Assembly: GCA_013178275.1 (NCBI GenBank) | Contig: JABLWZ010000001.1 | Location: 62,001-126,000, forward strand | Length of the DNA stretch: 64,000 nt | Source: Bacillota bacterium | Lineage (GTDB): Bacteria > Bacillota > Ch66 > Ch109 | Direction: 5' to 3' | Shown here: piece by piece, positions 9,320 to 19,362 of the stretch | How the letters are laid out: each line of letters starts with the position of its first letter | Numbering within the stretch: the stretch's first letter is position 1 | Program-made: the position numbers and the translations under genes | Notes under the pieces: model-generated | Told to the model about the DNA's origin: nothing | Seen by the model: the letters and a program-made list of their open reading frames with translations, nothing else | The model's database searches: none

Positions 9320-10657
9320 ATGCTTACCTCCATCACCGACAAGCAGCCGCCGGAAAGCCTCGAAGCCGAACAGTACGTGCTGGGGGCCATGCTCCTGGAC
9401 AGCGAAATCATCCCCCTGATCATGGGGATACTGAACCCCGAAGACTTCTCCCGGGCCGGCCACCGCGACATCTACGCCGCCATGATCCTCCTCAACCAGG
9501 AGAACCGGCCGGTAGACCTCATCACCCTGGTTGAGGAACTTAAAAAAGACAGCAAGCTCGACCGCGTGGGCGGGATCGAGTACGTCACCTACCTGAGTTC
9601 CCTGGTGCCCACCTCCGCGGCAGCCGACCACCACGCCCGCATAGTCAAGGAGAAGTCCCTGCTGCGGTCGCTGATCGACCTGTCCCAGCACTTCCTGCAC
9701 CGGGGCTTCGACGGCCGGGAGGACGCCATCGCCCTTCTCGGTGAGGCCGAGCAGCGGATCGTGCAGATATCCCAGCAGGGGATCAGCCAGCCCTTCACCT
9801 CGCTCGGTGACATCCTGCTCAACCTCTACGAAAAGATCGGGGAGATGCAGGAGAAGGGGGTCCAGACCAGCGGCCTCGCCACCCAGTTCATTGACCTGGA
9901 CCGGCTGCTGGGCAACCTCCAGTCCGGAGACCTGATCCTGCTGGCCGCCCGCCCCGCCATGGGCAAGACCAGCCTGGCCATGAACATCGCCCAGAACGTC
10001 TCCATGCACTCCCGCCGCCCGGTGGCGGTATTCAGCCTGGAGATGGCCAAGGAGCAGCTGGTGCTGAGGCTGCTGTGCGCCGAGGCCCGCATCGACAGCG
10101 CCCGGCTCAAGGCCGGCCGCCTCAGCGGGGAGGAGTGGGTCACCCTGACCAAGGCCATCGGCAAGCTCTCGGACGCCCCGCTCTACATCGACGACACCCC
10201 CGGCGTCACCGTCAACCAGATGCGGGCCAAGGCCCGCCACCTCAAGGCCGAGCACGGAGACCTGGCACTGGTGGTGGTCGACTACCTCCAGCTCATGCAG
10301 GCCACCCGGCGGGCAGAGAACCGCACCCAGGAGATATCCGAGATATCGCGCTCCCTGAAGTCCCTCGCCCGGGAACTCGACGTACCGGTGCTGGCCCTCT
10401 CGCAGCTCTCCCGGGCGGTCGAGCAGACCAGCGACAAGCGGCCGAACCTCAGCCACCTGCGGGAGTCAGGGGCCCTGGAGCAGGACTCCGACATCGTCAT
10501 GTTCATCTACCGCGAAGACTACTATTTGCCCAACTCCGAGCGGCCCAACATCGCCGACATCATAGTCGCCAAGCACCGCAACGGGCCCACCGGCTCGATA
10601 GAACTATACTTCCACAAAGAATTCACCCGTTTTACCCTGTTCACCCGCGAATCCTGA
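9320..10657 (+). CDS. dnaB: replicative DNA helicase DnaB
   Basis: DnaB is the hexameric helicase that unwinds DNA at the replication fork, moving 5' to 3' on the lagging strand. The protein (445 residues) has the N-terminal domain start PPESLEAEQYVLGAMLLD, the RecA-like core with Walker A (ARPAMGKTSLA, about 216-226), Walker B (LVVVDYLQLM) and the late motifs LSQLSRAVE and ESGALEQDSD. Length is normal. ATG 9320 is preceded by AAAGGG; the frame is open from 9269, but that extension is absent from family members. The gene lies 133 bp before purA, an arrangement often seen near the end of the rpsF-ssb-rplI-dnaB region in Firmicutes, although rplI is not beside it here. Confidence 0.96.
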   Translation: MLTSITDKQPPESLEAEQYVLGAMLLDSEIIPLIMGILNPEDFSRAGHRDIYAAMILLNQENRPVDLITLVEELKKDSKLDRVGGIEYVTYLSSLVPTSAAADHHARIVKEKSLLRSLIDLSQHFLHRGFDGREDAIALLGEAEQRIVQISQQGISQPFTSLGDILLNLYEKIGEMQEKGVQTSGLATQFIDLDRLLGNLQSGDLILLAARPAMGKTSLAMNIAQNVSMHSRRPVAVFSLEMAKEQLVLRLLCAEARIDSARLKAGRLSGEEWVTLTKAIGKLSDAPLYIDDTPGVTVNQMRAKARHLKAEHGDLALVVVDYLQLMQATRRAENRTQEISEISRSLKSLARELDVPVLALSQLSRAVEQTSDKRPNLSHLRESGALEQDSDIVMFIYREDYYLPNSERPNIADIIVAKHRNGPTGSIELYFHKEFTRFTLFTRES

Positions 10658-10710
10658 ACCCTCGCAGAAAATGTCGAATTGTATATTTCACCCTGTAGGC
10701 CTAACTTTCC

Positions 10711-10739
10711 TTGACATGGCCCTGGCTGACTGCTAACAT
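10711..10739 (+). promoter_or_regulatory. sigma-A type promoter of purA
   Basis: TTGACA (10711-10716) and TAACAT (10734-10739) are separated by 17 bases. This is a perfect -35 box and a good -10 box 50 bases ahead of the purA start. Confidence 0.75.
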
Positions 10740-10778
10740 GATAATGGCCCAGGAGTATGCCTGGGACCATGGTTTTAA

Positions 10779-12102
<1,324 letters not shown>

Positions 12103-12123
12103 TTAATTCCGTCAAACAAATGT

Positions 12124-12198
12124 GGCCCCTTGGTCAAGCGGTTAAGACACCGGCCTTTCACGCCGGTTACACGGGTTCGAATCCCGTAGGGGTCACCA
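12124..12198 (+). tRNA. tRNA-Glu (TTC)
   Basis: The cloverleaf closes with GGCCCCT pairing to AGGGGTC. The anticodon loop CTTTCAC carries TTC between CCGGC/GCCGG stem bases, the T arm is ACGGG-TTCGAAT-CCCGT, and CCA is encoded at 12196-12198. Confidence 0.97.
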
Positions 12199-12202
12199 TC
12201 CC

Positions 12203-12278
12203 GGGCGATTAGCTCAGTCGGTAGAGCGCTTGCCTCACATGCAAGAAGTCAGCGGTTCAAGTCCGTTATCGCCCACCA
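12203..12278 (+). tRNA. tRNA-Val (CAC), integration target
   Basis: GGGCGAT pairs with ATCGCCC. The anticodon stem-loop CTTGC-CTCACAT-GCAAG carries CAC, and CCA is encoded at 12276-12278. The anticodon arm contains the 17-bp att core shared with 31830-31846, so the element integrated here while leaving the gene intact. Confidence 0.96.
12231..12247 (+). other. attL core of the integrated element
   Basis: TGCCTCACATGCAAGAA lies in the anticodon loop and 3' anticodon stem of tRNA-Val and recurs exactly at 31830-31846. The integrase gene starts 130 bp away, as expected for the int-proximal junction. Confidence 0.8.
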
Positions 12279-12287
12279 TGAATAGCA

Positions 12288-12317
12288 GGCCTTCCGGGAA
12301 ACCGGAGGGCTTTTTGC
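12288..12317 (+). terminator. terminator of the tRNA operon
   Basis: GCCTTCCGG and CCGGAGGGC pair around a GAAA loop and are followed by TTTTT. It lies inside the element, so the element may supply it. Confidence 0.75.
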
Positions 12318-12377
12318 TGCACTGGTGACGACAGTAAATGACGATAGTAGCCCCCTAAAGGAGGAATATGGCCCGGC

Positions 12378-13556
12378 TTATTCGGCAGGGCCTTTCTCCT
12401 TTAGGAAAGCATCCAGTTTTTTCACGGCCAGTTCCTTTAGCCCTGGTACAACATGGGAATAGACGTCAATAGTAACTGAAGCGTTGGAATGACCCATCAT
12501 TTCAGCCACTACTTTTGGGTTTTCGCCTAAACTGAGTAACAAGGTGGCAAAGGTATGCCGCAGATCGTGGACAGAGATTTGAGGCAGTTTATTCTTTTTC
12601 AGGATACTCTTCAAGGCTCTAAGAACGCTATTGGGCTCTATCGGGGTTCCTTTCTGTGTAGCGAAGACCAGATCGGTATCTTGGTAGAAAGTATCAGGTT
12701 GATTCTTGAGAGCCTCCTGCTTGGCTTTATGTTCGCGCAATAACTCAATCAATACCTCTGGCAAAGGAATGGTCCGACGGGAGCTTTTCGTTTTTGTTCT
12801 CCCAAAAAGCAGTTCTGTGTTTGTGGTCCTTTCATTTTTGTCTTTCCGTTTGTGACGATTGAGGGTTTCAGTTACCGTCAAAGTACCTTTCTCTAGATCG
12901 ACATCCCGCCAGTGCAGCGCAAGAAGTTCCCCGCGACGGAGGCCAGTAAATAAATAGCCCATAAAGAGTGGGTAGTAATATGATTTTTTTATCACTTCAA
13001 GGAATACTTCAATTTCCTCTCTGGTTAGAGGACGTATTTCGCGGCGGATGATTTTGGGCGGGTCTACAAGGTCCATTATGTTACGTGGTATCATGCTTTC
13101 CCGTGCTGCCTGCTTTAACGAGCCTTTCAGTACGGTATGCATATGCCTTACTGTCTGGCTTGCTTTACCTTCTTTGAGCTTCTTCGTATAGAATTGTTGG
13201 ATATCCGAGGGTCTTAATTGAAGTAGTTTTATATAACCCAGAATGGGCTTGATGTGTAACCGGATTAGTGAATAATAAAGCTCATAGGTAGATGCTGATA
13301 CCCTTGTTTCGGCGTGATTTTCTAACCAGTAATCAAGCCATTGCCCCAAAGTAGTTTTATGTGGCTCGATAAGCTCGTTGTTCCTTTTGGCGTCAGCTAA
13401 ATCGCGAAGTTTATCCTGCACTTCTTTTCGAGACTTACCGTAAACACTGATTGTTTTCGCACGCCCGTCTAAATCATACCGTACAAATATTTTCCCTTCC
13501 CAACGTCCGTCTTTTCTCTGATAAATGGTTCCTTCGTTCGGGCCTCGTCTCGCCAA
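12378..13556 (-). CDS. int: tyrosine site-specific integrase
   Basis: This recombinase should catalyse integration and excision of the element at tRNA-Val. It has the phage-integrase layout: an N-terminal AP2-like DNA-binding piece (NEGTIYQRKDGRWEGKIFV), a SAM-like core-binding domain, and a catalytic domain with the Arg of TGLRRGELLAL, HDLRHTFATLL, GHSNASVTIDVYSHV and the Tyr nucleophile in VYSHV. The frame opens at 13646, but the TTG at 13556 is preferred because GGAGG lies 6 bases before it and the product then begins MARRGPNEGTIYQ as in relatives. It is transcribed toward tRNA-Val and ends about 130 bp from attL. Confidence 0.93.
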   Translation of the reverse strand: MARRGPNEGTIYQRKDGRWEGKIFVRYDLDGRAKTISVYGKSRKEVQDKLRDLADAKRNNELIEPHKTTLGQWLDYWLENHAETRVSASTYELYYSLIRLHIKPILGYIKLLQLRPSDIQQFYTKKLKEGKASQTVRHMHTVLKGSLKQAARESMIPRNIMDLVDPPKIIRREIRPLTREEIEVFLEVIKKSYYYPLFMGYLFTGLRRGELLALHWRDVDLEKGTLTVTETLNRHKRKDKNERTTNTELLFGRTKTKSSRRTIPLPEVLIELLREHKAKQEALKNQPDTFYQDTDLVFATQKGTPIEPNSVLRALKSILKKNKLPQISVHDLRHTFATLLLSLGENPKVVAEMMGHSNASVTIDVYSHVVPGLKELAVKKLDAFLKEKGPAE

Positions 13557-13717
13557 TATATTCCTCCTCTCGATGAAAAAGATAAAGCCAGGCGTTAATT
13601 GCCTGGCTGTGGATCGTTGCCTCGGATGTGGGTTTGAGACATCCATTATTCTTCTTATACCGTTGAATTGGCTGGGTGGTTTAAGTGTTCAAACAAACGA
13701 ATGCTACAAAGAAAATG

Positions 13718-13726
13718 TGATATAAT
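13718..13726 (+). promoter_or_regulatory. extended -10 promoter for the cargo block
   Basis: TGATATAAT is an extended -10 (TGn plus perfect TATAAT) 44 bases before the 13770 start. No good -35 box is seen, as is usual with extended -10 promoters. Confidence 0.5.
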
Positions 13727-13769
13727 TTGCTAAAACGGATTTATCAAATAAAGTTAAATGGAGGTTATT

Positions 13770-14693
13770 ATGACTAAACAGATAAAATATATAGAAGTAA
13801 ATCCTTTCTATAAAGAAGTGCTTTCAAAAAATTCCGTGCCATTCATCAAATTATCGGATATTACCCGAAGAGAATCTGAAGTACTATCAATTTACTCTGA
13901 TTATAGTGGTGATAATAGCTTAGCCCAATATGAAACATTTTCTTTTTATCTCGTTGATTGGAATGTTTGTGGCCAATTGTATGATAAATTGGTTAATATT
14001 AAAAAGGACTTTAATATTCCCGAGAGGAAAATAGATTATAAAGGTAGAAAAGACGGATTAAAATTTAGGTCTTTTCCAAAATGGATAAATGAAGTGCGTG
14101 ATTTTCCAGGTCTTATCTTATTATTAGCTTTTGATAAAAAGATTTTTACTACTCCATCGTATTTGAAGGACAAAGAATTGTTAAAAAAGGAATTAATAGA
14201 AGCAGGGCTAGAGGAAAAAACCGATGTGGCTCAACGAATGGTTAAAGCAATTTGCTATCTTCCAATAATAGGCCATCTTTTGAATGAAAGACACAAATTA
14301 TATTGGATAACTGACAATGATGTTATTATTGATACTGAAAAGAGAACAAACTTACTAGGACAGGCATTGGGGTTTCTTGCAAATGATGTTATTGGTCATA
14401 AAATAGCTGCATTTGGTTATTCCAAACCAATATTAGATATTCATAAGGAGTTCCTATGTGTCCCTGATTTAATAGCAGGGGCTTTAGCTCATTCACTTCA
14501 ATGGGAAGATAATAAAGGTTTTTATTGGAGTCCTCCAGATGAGGAAACTAGTACAATTCTAAATGAGTATGCTAAGTTCGGTGATGTATTGATTGAGGAA
14601 CAGAGAAAGACAAAACTTGCTAATATTGCGTTATATGTTTTTACAATTGGGAATCCATTGAAGGTTTTTCAAATAGGCCTTATTCCCCAATAG
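13770..14693 (+). CDS. unknown cargo protein, possible RNase H-like fold
   Basis: ATG 13770 follows GGAGG by 5 bases; the in-frame ATG at 13758 overlaps that site. The 307-residue soluble protein is not recognised. It has acidic motifs in an order that recalls DUF3800/RNase H-like proteins: IYSDYSGD near the N-terminus, KIDYKGRKDG in the first third, and ITDNDVIIDTEKR in the middle. This is a weak resemblance. It is the first gene after the integrase, AT-rich, and followed by two more unknown genes in the same direction, the typical place for accessory or defence cargo. Confidence 0.6.
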   Translation: MTKQIKYIEVNPFYKEVLSKNSVPFIKLSDITRRESEVLSIYSDYSGDNSLAQYETFSFYLVDWNVCGQLYDKLVNIKKDFNIPERKIDYKGRKDGLKFRSFPKWINEVRDFPGLILLLAFDKKIFTTPSYLKDKELLKKELIEAGLEEKTDVAQRMVKAICYLPIIGHLLNERHKLYWITDNDVIIDTEKRTNLLGQALGFLANDVIGHKIAAFGYSKPILDIHKEFLCVPDLIAGALAHSLQWEDNKGFYWSPPDEETSTILNEYAKFGDVLIEEQRKTKLANIALYVFTIGNPLKVFQIGLIPQ

Positions 14694-14763
14694 TAACTTT
14701 GGGAAACCATCGAAAAGTTTAAATGGATATACAAGATGAATCATAGAGGGGAGTGAATGACTT

Positions 14764-15528
14764 ATTAGCGAAACTTCTTGGATTGCTATCGGAAGTGTAT
14801 TTACTGCAATTATGGCAATTGCTACTGCGTTTATGGCGAGAGCTACATTCTCGTTAGGTACTCAAACAAAAAGATCGGTGGAAGAACCAAAGAGAACTGA
14901 GATAGAGCGAGCTTTTCTCAGGGTTTTTGGCTCATTGAGAAAAGACATTTTAAAATTCGATGACCTTTACTTCAGGTTTAGTTATGGGAATTTAAGGGTT
15001 ACAGATATGTCTCAGACAGAAAAAATTAAAGAAACACTTAATCTGTTTCGTAATATTGAATTCAGCTCATTTGATAAAATTGAAAACCTACTGGAGGTAT
15101 TATTATTTCCTGTTGAGTTATTAAAAAGGATTTGGGCAGTTGAAAGCTTAATTCGTTCCGATTTAAGTTCGATTGGCTTTATATCTGATAATACTACTTC
15201 TTTTAGTAGTGAATTAACTAATCAGACCATACCAAATTATTTGCTATCAGTTCGTCTTTATCAAAGACAATTAGCTTGTTATTTAATAAAAGAAGCTGAT
15301 AATCAGGGATTAAGGGATATGGCCATTACGATGGCGGAAGTAAAAGAATTTAAACCAGATAATAGTCTACAGAGATGTGGAATTTTTCTTCCAGAGCAAA
15401 ATATGCCCGATGAACCTGAAGGCTGTTATTCTTGCTGCAAGCTTGAAAATTTAATTGCTCAGGCTAAAGAAGCTGGAAAGCATATGGATGTTTTTGGTTT
15501 AACTATAGATATGAATCTTCCTCGATAA
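14764..15528 (+). CDS. membrane-anchored unknown protein, probable ATT start
   Basis: The first ATG of this frame (14812) lies inside a hydrophobic helix with no ribosome site. The frame is open back to a TGA at 14758, and reading from ATT 14764 gives ISETSWIAIGSVFTAIMAIA, a complete N-terminal membrane anchor like those of many cargo and defence proteins. GAGGGGAG lies upstream near 14744-14752. I therefore propose a non-AUG start at ATT (or the adjacent CTT). The rest is a soluble helical domain of about 220 residues with a Cys pair near the end (CYSCC). Function unknown; it lies 70 bp after the preceding gene and is probably co-transcribed. Confidence 0.55.
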   Translation: MSETSWIAIGSVFTAIMAIATAFMARATFSLGTQTKRSVEEPKRTEIERAFLRVFGSLRKDILKFDDLYFRFSYGNLRVTDMSQTEKIKETLNLFRNIEFSSFDKIENLLEVLLFPVELLKRIWAVESLIRSDLSSIGFISDNTTSFSSELTNQTIPNYLLSVRLYQRQLACYLIKEADNQGLRDMAITMAEVKEFKPDNSLQRCGIFLPEQNMPDEPEGCYSCCKLENLIAQAKEAGKHMDVFGLTIDMNLPR

Positions 15529-15704
15529 CTAAAACTTACTTAACGGATAGGGTTTCCAGTACAAGAATGCTTTATTGAAAGATCGAGAGGTCTGCGAACA
15601 GACTATAAACAATCAAGGCTTAAATATCTAGGGTTAGTATATATTAAAGGATATTGGATAGTTATTGCGAATAATATATTAAATTAACTTTATAGGTGGT
15701 ATCA

Positions 15705-16601
15705 ATGAAAAACCACTTGGAATTAAAAGTTACCTACGAGGGGCAGTTACAACAGATAGATGTTGATACCCTAATTACTTCCTTATTGCATCTTGCGGAA
15801 ATGCTCAAAAGTATTTCCGCCAAAGTTATGCCTAGTGAAAGATTAAGAATAAACATTGTAACAACGGAAAAAGGTAGTTTTTCCGTGTTATTAGAATTAA
15901 GCCAAGCTGCATCAACTTTTTTTAATACTTTTTTTGGCACTCCCGTTCAATCTTTAGATACAATCGCAAATATAATTGAAATTCTCATAGCCTTACTAGC
16001 TTTGAAAAAATTTCTAAAAGGGAAAACCCCAGACAATTTGATAAATCAAAATAATGGATGCGTAATTATTATAATTAATAAATCAGAAATGGTTGTACAT
16101 GATAATGTATTTAGAATTTATAGCAGTGATCAAGAGGCAAACGATCATATAGAGAACTTATTTGAAAAACTATCCGAGAATTCTGAAATAGAAGGCCTTG
16201 AGATAGACGGTAATATAGCAGGTTCGTTTCGAGCTGAAAGGAAGGACTTCTCGGAATTAGCTAAAACTAATGAAATGCTTGAGTCGGAGGAATCAAAAGA
16301 GCCAATATTAAATGTTGAGGTAGCAATATTAAAACTGGTTTTCCAGAAATCAAGGAAATGGGAGTTTATCTATCAGGGGAATAAGATATCTGCTCATATA
16401 GTAGATAACAACTTCTGGAATCAGGTCGACTCCGGACATGCACAGTTTGCGAAAGGCGACATTTTAACTGTTGATCTGGAAGTCACAAAGGCTTTTGATC
16501 ATGATGTGAATTGTATGGTAAATAAAGCTTACAAAGTTACCAAGGTATCACATCACCAACCAAGGGCTCAGCAAAATCAACTTTTTCCTAATGAAGAATA
16601 A
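15705..16601 (+). CDS. unknown cargo protein with central hydrophobic segment
   Basis: ATG 15705 follows AGGTGGT and is preferred over GTG 15696. The 298-residue protein has an alpha/beta N-terminal part, one hydrophobic stretch at about 88-106 (ANIIEILIALLALKKFL), and a beta-rich C-terminal part with KWEFIYQGNKISA and FAKGDILTVDLEV. I have the impression this is a widespread hypothetical family found in accessory islands, but I cannot name it. It lies 176 bp after the preceding gene; the gap holds no other feature I can support. Confidence 0.6.
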   Translation: MKNHLELKVTYEGQLQQIDVDTLITSLLHLAEMLKSISAKVMPSERLRINIVTTEKGSFSVLLELSQAASTFFNTFFGTPVQSLDTIANIIEILIALLALKKFLKGKTPDNLINQNNGCVIIIINKSEMVVHDNVFRIYSSDQEANDHIENLFEKLSENSEIEGLEIDGNIAGSFRAERKDFSELAKTNEMLESEESKEPILNVEVAILKLVFQKSRKWEFIYQGNKISAHIVDNNFWNQVDSGHAQFAKGDILTVDLEVTKAFDHDVNCMVNKAYKVTKVSHHQPRAQQNQLFPNEE

Positions 16602-16673
16602 TAATGATATTATACAATGCGACTAATAATGGTGGTATTAATTAATACTCTTTAGAAAAAAATATACTTAGAT

Positions 16674-16882
16674 GGATCCCGCGCCCCAGTGGACTAAAGA
16701 TTAGTCCAGGAGGAAACCCCAAGAAACCCAGGTTTAGTTTGGCGTTGACCGCCGATGAGGCTTAACTTGTACTGGCTTACCGTTAACCTTTTTAGTATAC
16801 GGCTTGACAGGTACTATTTTTTTGCCCTTTTCGGTTTTGGCCATATCCATCCCCCCCTTACTAGAAAATTAGCGCGGGATCC
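16674..16882. repeat. 11-bp inverted repeats bracketing a 38-residue gene
   Basis: GGATCCCGCGC (16674-16684) and its perfect reverse complement GCGCGGGATCC (16872-16882) frame about 209 bp that contain only the small gene at 16734-16850. The bracketed DNA is richer in G and C than its surroundings. This could be a tiny mobile unit or a structured transcript. Confidence 0.5.
16734..16850 (-). CDS. 38-residue basic protein
   Basis: A strong AAGGGGGGG site precedes ATG 16850; a second in-frame ATG lies at 16844. The product (MDMAKTEKGKKIVPVKPYT... ending KPHRRSTPN) is very basic and looks complete. I recall similar short proteins with a VKPHRRSTPN-like tail in Firmicute genomes and phages, without known function. 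It runs opposite to its neighbours and is enclosed by the inverted repeats. Confidence 0.6.
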   Translation of the reverse strand: MDMAKTEKGKKIVPVKPYTKKVNGKPVQVKPHRRSTPN

Positions 16883-16954
16883 GGATAGATTATACCAAAA
16901 ATATACAAATAATAGCATAAAATAGTGATTGGTTTCGAAACCCTCTGACCATCA

Positions 16955-16992
16955 AAAAGACCGTCGATTTTTGTTGGCGGTCTTTTGTTTTT
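16955..16992 (+). terminator. hairpin terminator
   Basis: AAAAGACCG and CGGTCTTTT pair across a 14-base loop and are followed by GTTTTTCC. The rest of 16883-17351 shows no supportable gene. Confidence 0.55.
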
Positions 16993-17351
16993 CCTGTATT
17001 CATAAAGGTTTGCGGGCGTTAAGTCCTATAAGGGCATTCCGAAGGATAATTGAGCGACGGGATTTATTGAGACTGGAGTTGGACTGTATGGGAAACATAC
17101 TCTTCCCTTTAATATGTGGTTTATATGGAAATGCCGCGCGTAGTTTCTTTTAAGCGGTAAAATGGCAGAAAATTCAATTTACCCTCGTATTTTTTCAGAT
17201 CTTATGATACAATTTTAAAAACACTTGTTCTTATTTGGTTGGCAGCATATAGTAAGAATTCAAAAGGAATGAAGGTGATTATACTCAAAAAAAGCAAATG
17301 CATCCTTTGCGAAAACGATGCCCAAATCGAAAGGGCTCGGGAGGTGTGAAA

Positions 17352-18230
17352 ATGGCTCGGAAAATTAATGCTTCACAATTTAAAAGTAAAATGCAGCAAC
17401 TTCAAAATAAGCAAAAACAAGCAATCCGTAATTACAACAATGCCGTTAATGACTATAATCGAAAGCTCAAAACTGCAGTCAATAAGTACAATCAAGCCGT
17501 TAGAACACATAATGCAAATGTGCGCCGCAACAGGACAATAATTAATAACCAACTTCGCCAACTCCAATCAACTACGACAACGACTCGGATCCAATACAAC
17601 TATCGTATATCTTCATTGGCCATGAATAATTCATATAACAATGTCATTGGAATCAGTGACTATTTAGAAAACCTATCTCCACAGCAGGAATTTATTTATG
17701 ACTTAATCGAACAAGAGCACGCAAATAATCTGGCCACAGCGAACGCCATCTTAGATGACAAAGAACCGGAGTTTTTCTCTGAACATGATTTAGCAATTGG
17801 TAATCAACTCGCTGCAATTTCAGAGGATTTAGATGCTCGATGGAAAGGTGCTGTGTTTTCGCTTAATCCAGCTAATCCAGATGCCACCAGACATTTCTGC
17901 ACGAGTGCAAGAGAAATATTTACTGAAGCAATCGAAATCACAGCTCCAGATTCTGCAGTATTTGCCGCTAATCCAAACTGTGAGAAAACTGAGCGAGGTA
18001 ATGCCACAAGGCGCGCAAAAATAGCATATTTGCTTACAAAAAAGGGACTTGATGTATCAGTTGGGCAATTTGCCTACGATGACATAACGAACATATTAGA
18101 GCTATTTCATGTGCTAAGTGAAGGGACCCATGGTATTGCTGGCAAGTATAGTATGGCAAAACTTAAGATGGTCAAGAAACGTGTTGAAGACGGTATCATT
18201 TTTTTATGTAATATTGCTTCCTTTGGATAG
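17352..18230 (+). CDS. candidate pPIWI-associating nuclease-domain protein with coiled-coil N-terminus
   Basis: ATG 17352 follows GGGAGGTGTGAAA. Residues 1-95 are a Lys/Asn/Gln-rich coiled coil. The C-terminal half, from about residue 140, matches my memory of the predicted pPIWI-associating nuclease domain: RWKGAVFSLNPANPDATRHF, CTSAREIFTEAIE, APDSAVF, TRRAKIAYLL, and LFHVLSEGTHG followed by KRVEDGIIFL. Proteins with this domain are found next to prokaryotic Argonaute-like (pPIWI) genes and in other defence contexts. No pPIWI or RE gene is present here, so this would be a solitary form. Role in anti-phage defence is inferred from the domain and the island context. The name is from memory and was not searched. 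Confidence 0.6.
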   Translation: MARKINASQFKSKMQQLQNKQKQAIRNYNNAVNDYNRKLKTAVNKYNQAVRTHNANVRRNRTIINNQLRQLQSTTTTTRIQYNYRISSLAMNNSYNNVIGISDYLENLSPQQEFIYDLIEQEHANNLATANAILDDKEPEFFSEHDLAIGNQLAAISEDLDARWKGAVFSLNPANPDATRHFCTSAREIFTEAIEITAPDSAVFAANPNCEKTERGNATRRAKIAYLLTKKGLDVSVGQFAYDDITNILELFHVLSEGTHGIAGKYSMAKLKMVKKRVEDGIIFLCNIASFG

Positions 18231-18259
18231 CGATAATTAAAATTGTACTAAAAAAGAAG

Positions 18260-18288
18260 GCCAGGAAAATATATACTCCTGGCTTTTT
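18260..18288 (+). terminator. terminator of the nuclease-like gene
   Basis: GCCAGGA and TCCTGGC enclose a 10-base A/T loop and are followed by TTTTT. Confidence 0.75.
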
Positions 18289-18408
18289 GCACTCTTTAGT
18301 CGAACTGATTAGGATTTTCAATTATTCTGCCCTTTATTTGGGGAAAGAGAAATTCTGCAGCCCTTACTTTGAGGTCTCTAACCCCATACCATAAATTATC
18401 AAAAAACT

Positions 18409-18600
18409 TTGCCGTTCCGAACCTTACTCAGCGGAACAGGCTTCCAAGCGCCAGCTTGGAATCATATAATTAGTAAAAACGGAGGCTGGATACCTCACCA
18501 TGTGAAATTCCTTGAGGGTTATGAAAAGTTTAAGCTTGAGGAATTTACTCAAAAATGGACGGATGATTTGGTAAAGCCAAAGTTCGAAAGAATAAAATAA
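18409..18600 (+). pseudogene. possible C-terminal gene remnant
   Basis: This 63-codon frame ends with a plausible protein tail (HHVKFLEGYEKFKLEEFTQK and beyond) but has no ribosome site and begins abruptly. It may be the remnant of a larger cargo gene lost between the terminators at 18260 and 18618. I do not recognise it. Confidence 0.25.
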
Positions 18601-18617
18601 AGTAGACAATTGGAAGA

Positions 18618-18650
18618 AAGAGCCAGGCGCAGTTGAAACTCCTGGCTCTT
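18618..18650. terminator. bidirectional terminator
   Basis: AAGAGCCAGG and CCTGGCTCTT form a 10-bp stem between the forward remnant and the reverse-strand annealing-protein gene. Confidence 0.65.
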
Positions 18651-18655
18651 AATCA

Positions 18656-19351
18656 TTATGCAACCTGGCTGGGTCCTTCGATCATACTGGCCTTCACACG
18701 AGAGACGAAGTTCGTCAGCCGTTCTTTTGAGTTTTCCTGCAGGCCTTTCATGAACTCCAGCCGTTCCTCATCGTTCAGTTGTTCCGCGTAGTCCTGCTGG
18801 TAACGGATGTTAATCAGGAGATTCGTATCATCCCTGGAAAGACCTTTCCGCGCCGCCGCTTTGTAGATGGTGTTGGCGTCGGGGACGGCTTGGGCTTTGT
18901 TTTCTATAAGGAGCGGTTTATCTGGTGTTTTGATCGGGCTGTCGGCGATGTTCAGGTCGTCTTCGGAGAAATCATCGCAGAATTGAGAACCGAACCCTGC
19001 TGCAGAGAGTGCCCTTCCAATAGCCAACGTTTCCGCTGTAGAAACGAAATACTTGGTGTCGGCTGCCCAGACCTGTCGGCGGCCTTTGCCAAGCCTCCTA
19101 CCACCATCGTCTGGGTCATGGTCGTAGACGGTTGCCTCGATCCGTGCATATTCGTCCGTAACTTCAATCTCCTTGGTGTCGATAAATCCATCAGGAAACA
19201 CGCTCCTGAACCACATCAACCGCCATTTCGTCTCCAGGTACAACGTTTTCTCTTCCACCCAGCGTTCCTGGCCAGTGGCAGCGTCTTTTACTTTCCTCTT
19301 TTTTACCAGGGTGGTTAGGTGCTCGGCGGGGTTGAACTGCTTTTCATTCAT
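18656..19351 (-). CDS. Rad52/DdrA-like single-strand annealing protein (putative)
   Basis: ATG 19351 follows TAGGAGG by 7 bases; the upstream ATG at 19357 overlaps the site. The 231-residue protein has the pattern typical of phage and plasmid annealing proteins of the Rad52/DdrA type: an N-terminal beta-sheet region with LYLETKWRLMWFRSVFPDG, IEATVYDHD, and the key helix STAETLAIGRALSAAGFGSQF. Such proteins pair complementary single strands and help recombination or replication restart. It sits with the replication genes of the element, but on the opposite strand. The family call is from motif resemblance. Confidence 0.6.
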   Translation of the reverse strand: MNEKQFNPAEHLTTLVKKRKVKDAATGQERWVEEKTLYLETKWRLMWFRSVFPDGFIDTKEIEVTDEYARIEATVYDHDPDDGGRRLGKGRRQVWAADTKYFVSTAETLAIGRALSAAGFGSQFCDDFSEDDLNIADSPIKTPDKPLLIENKAQAVPDANTIYKAAARKGLSRDDTNLLINIRYQQDYAEQLNDEERLEFMKGLQENSKERLTNFVSRVKASMIEGPSQVA

Positions 19352-19362
19352 GGGCATACCTC

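Noticed and set aside
9287..10456. 389-codon reverse ORF opposite dnaB
   Set aside because: Shadow of the GC-rich dnaB reading frame; dnaB is unmistakable.
16929..17153. 74-codon forward ORF after the small basic gene
   Set aside because: It contains a terminator hairpin at its start and lacks a ribosome site.
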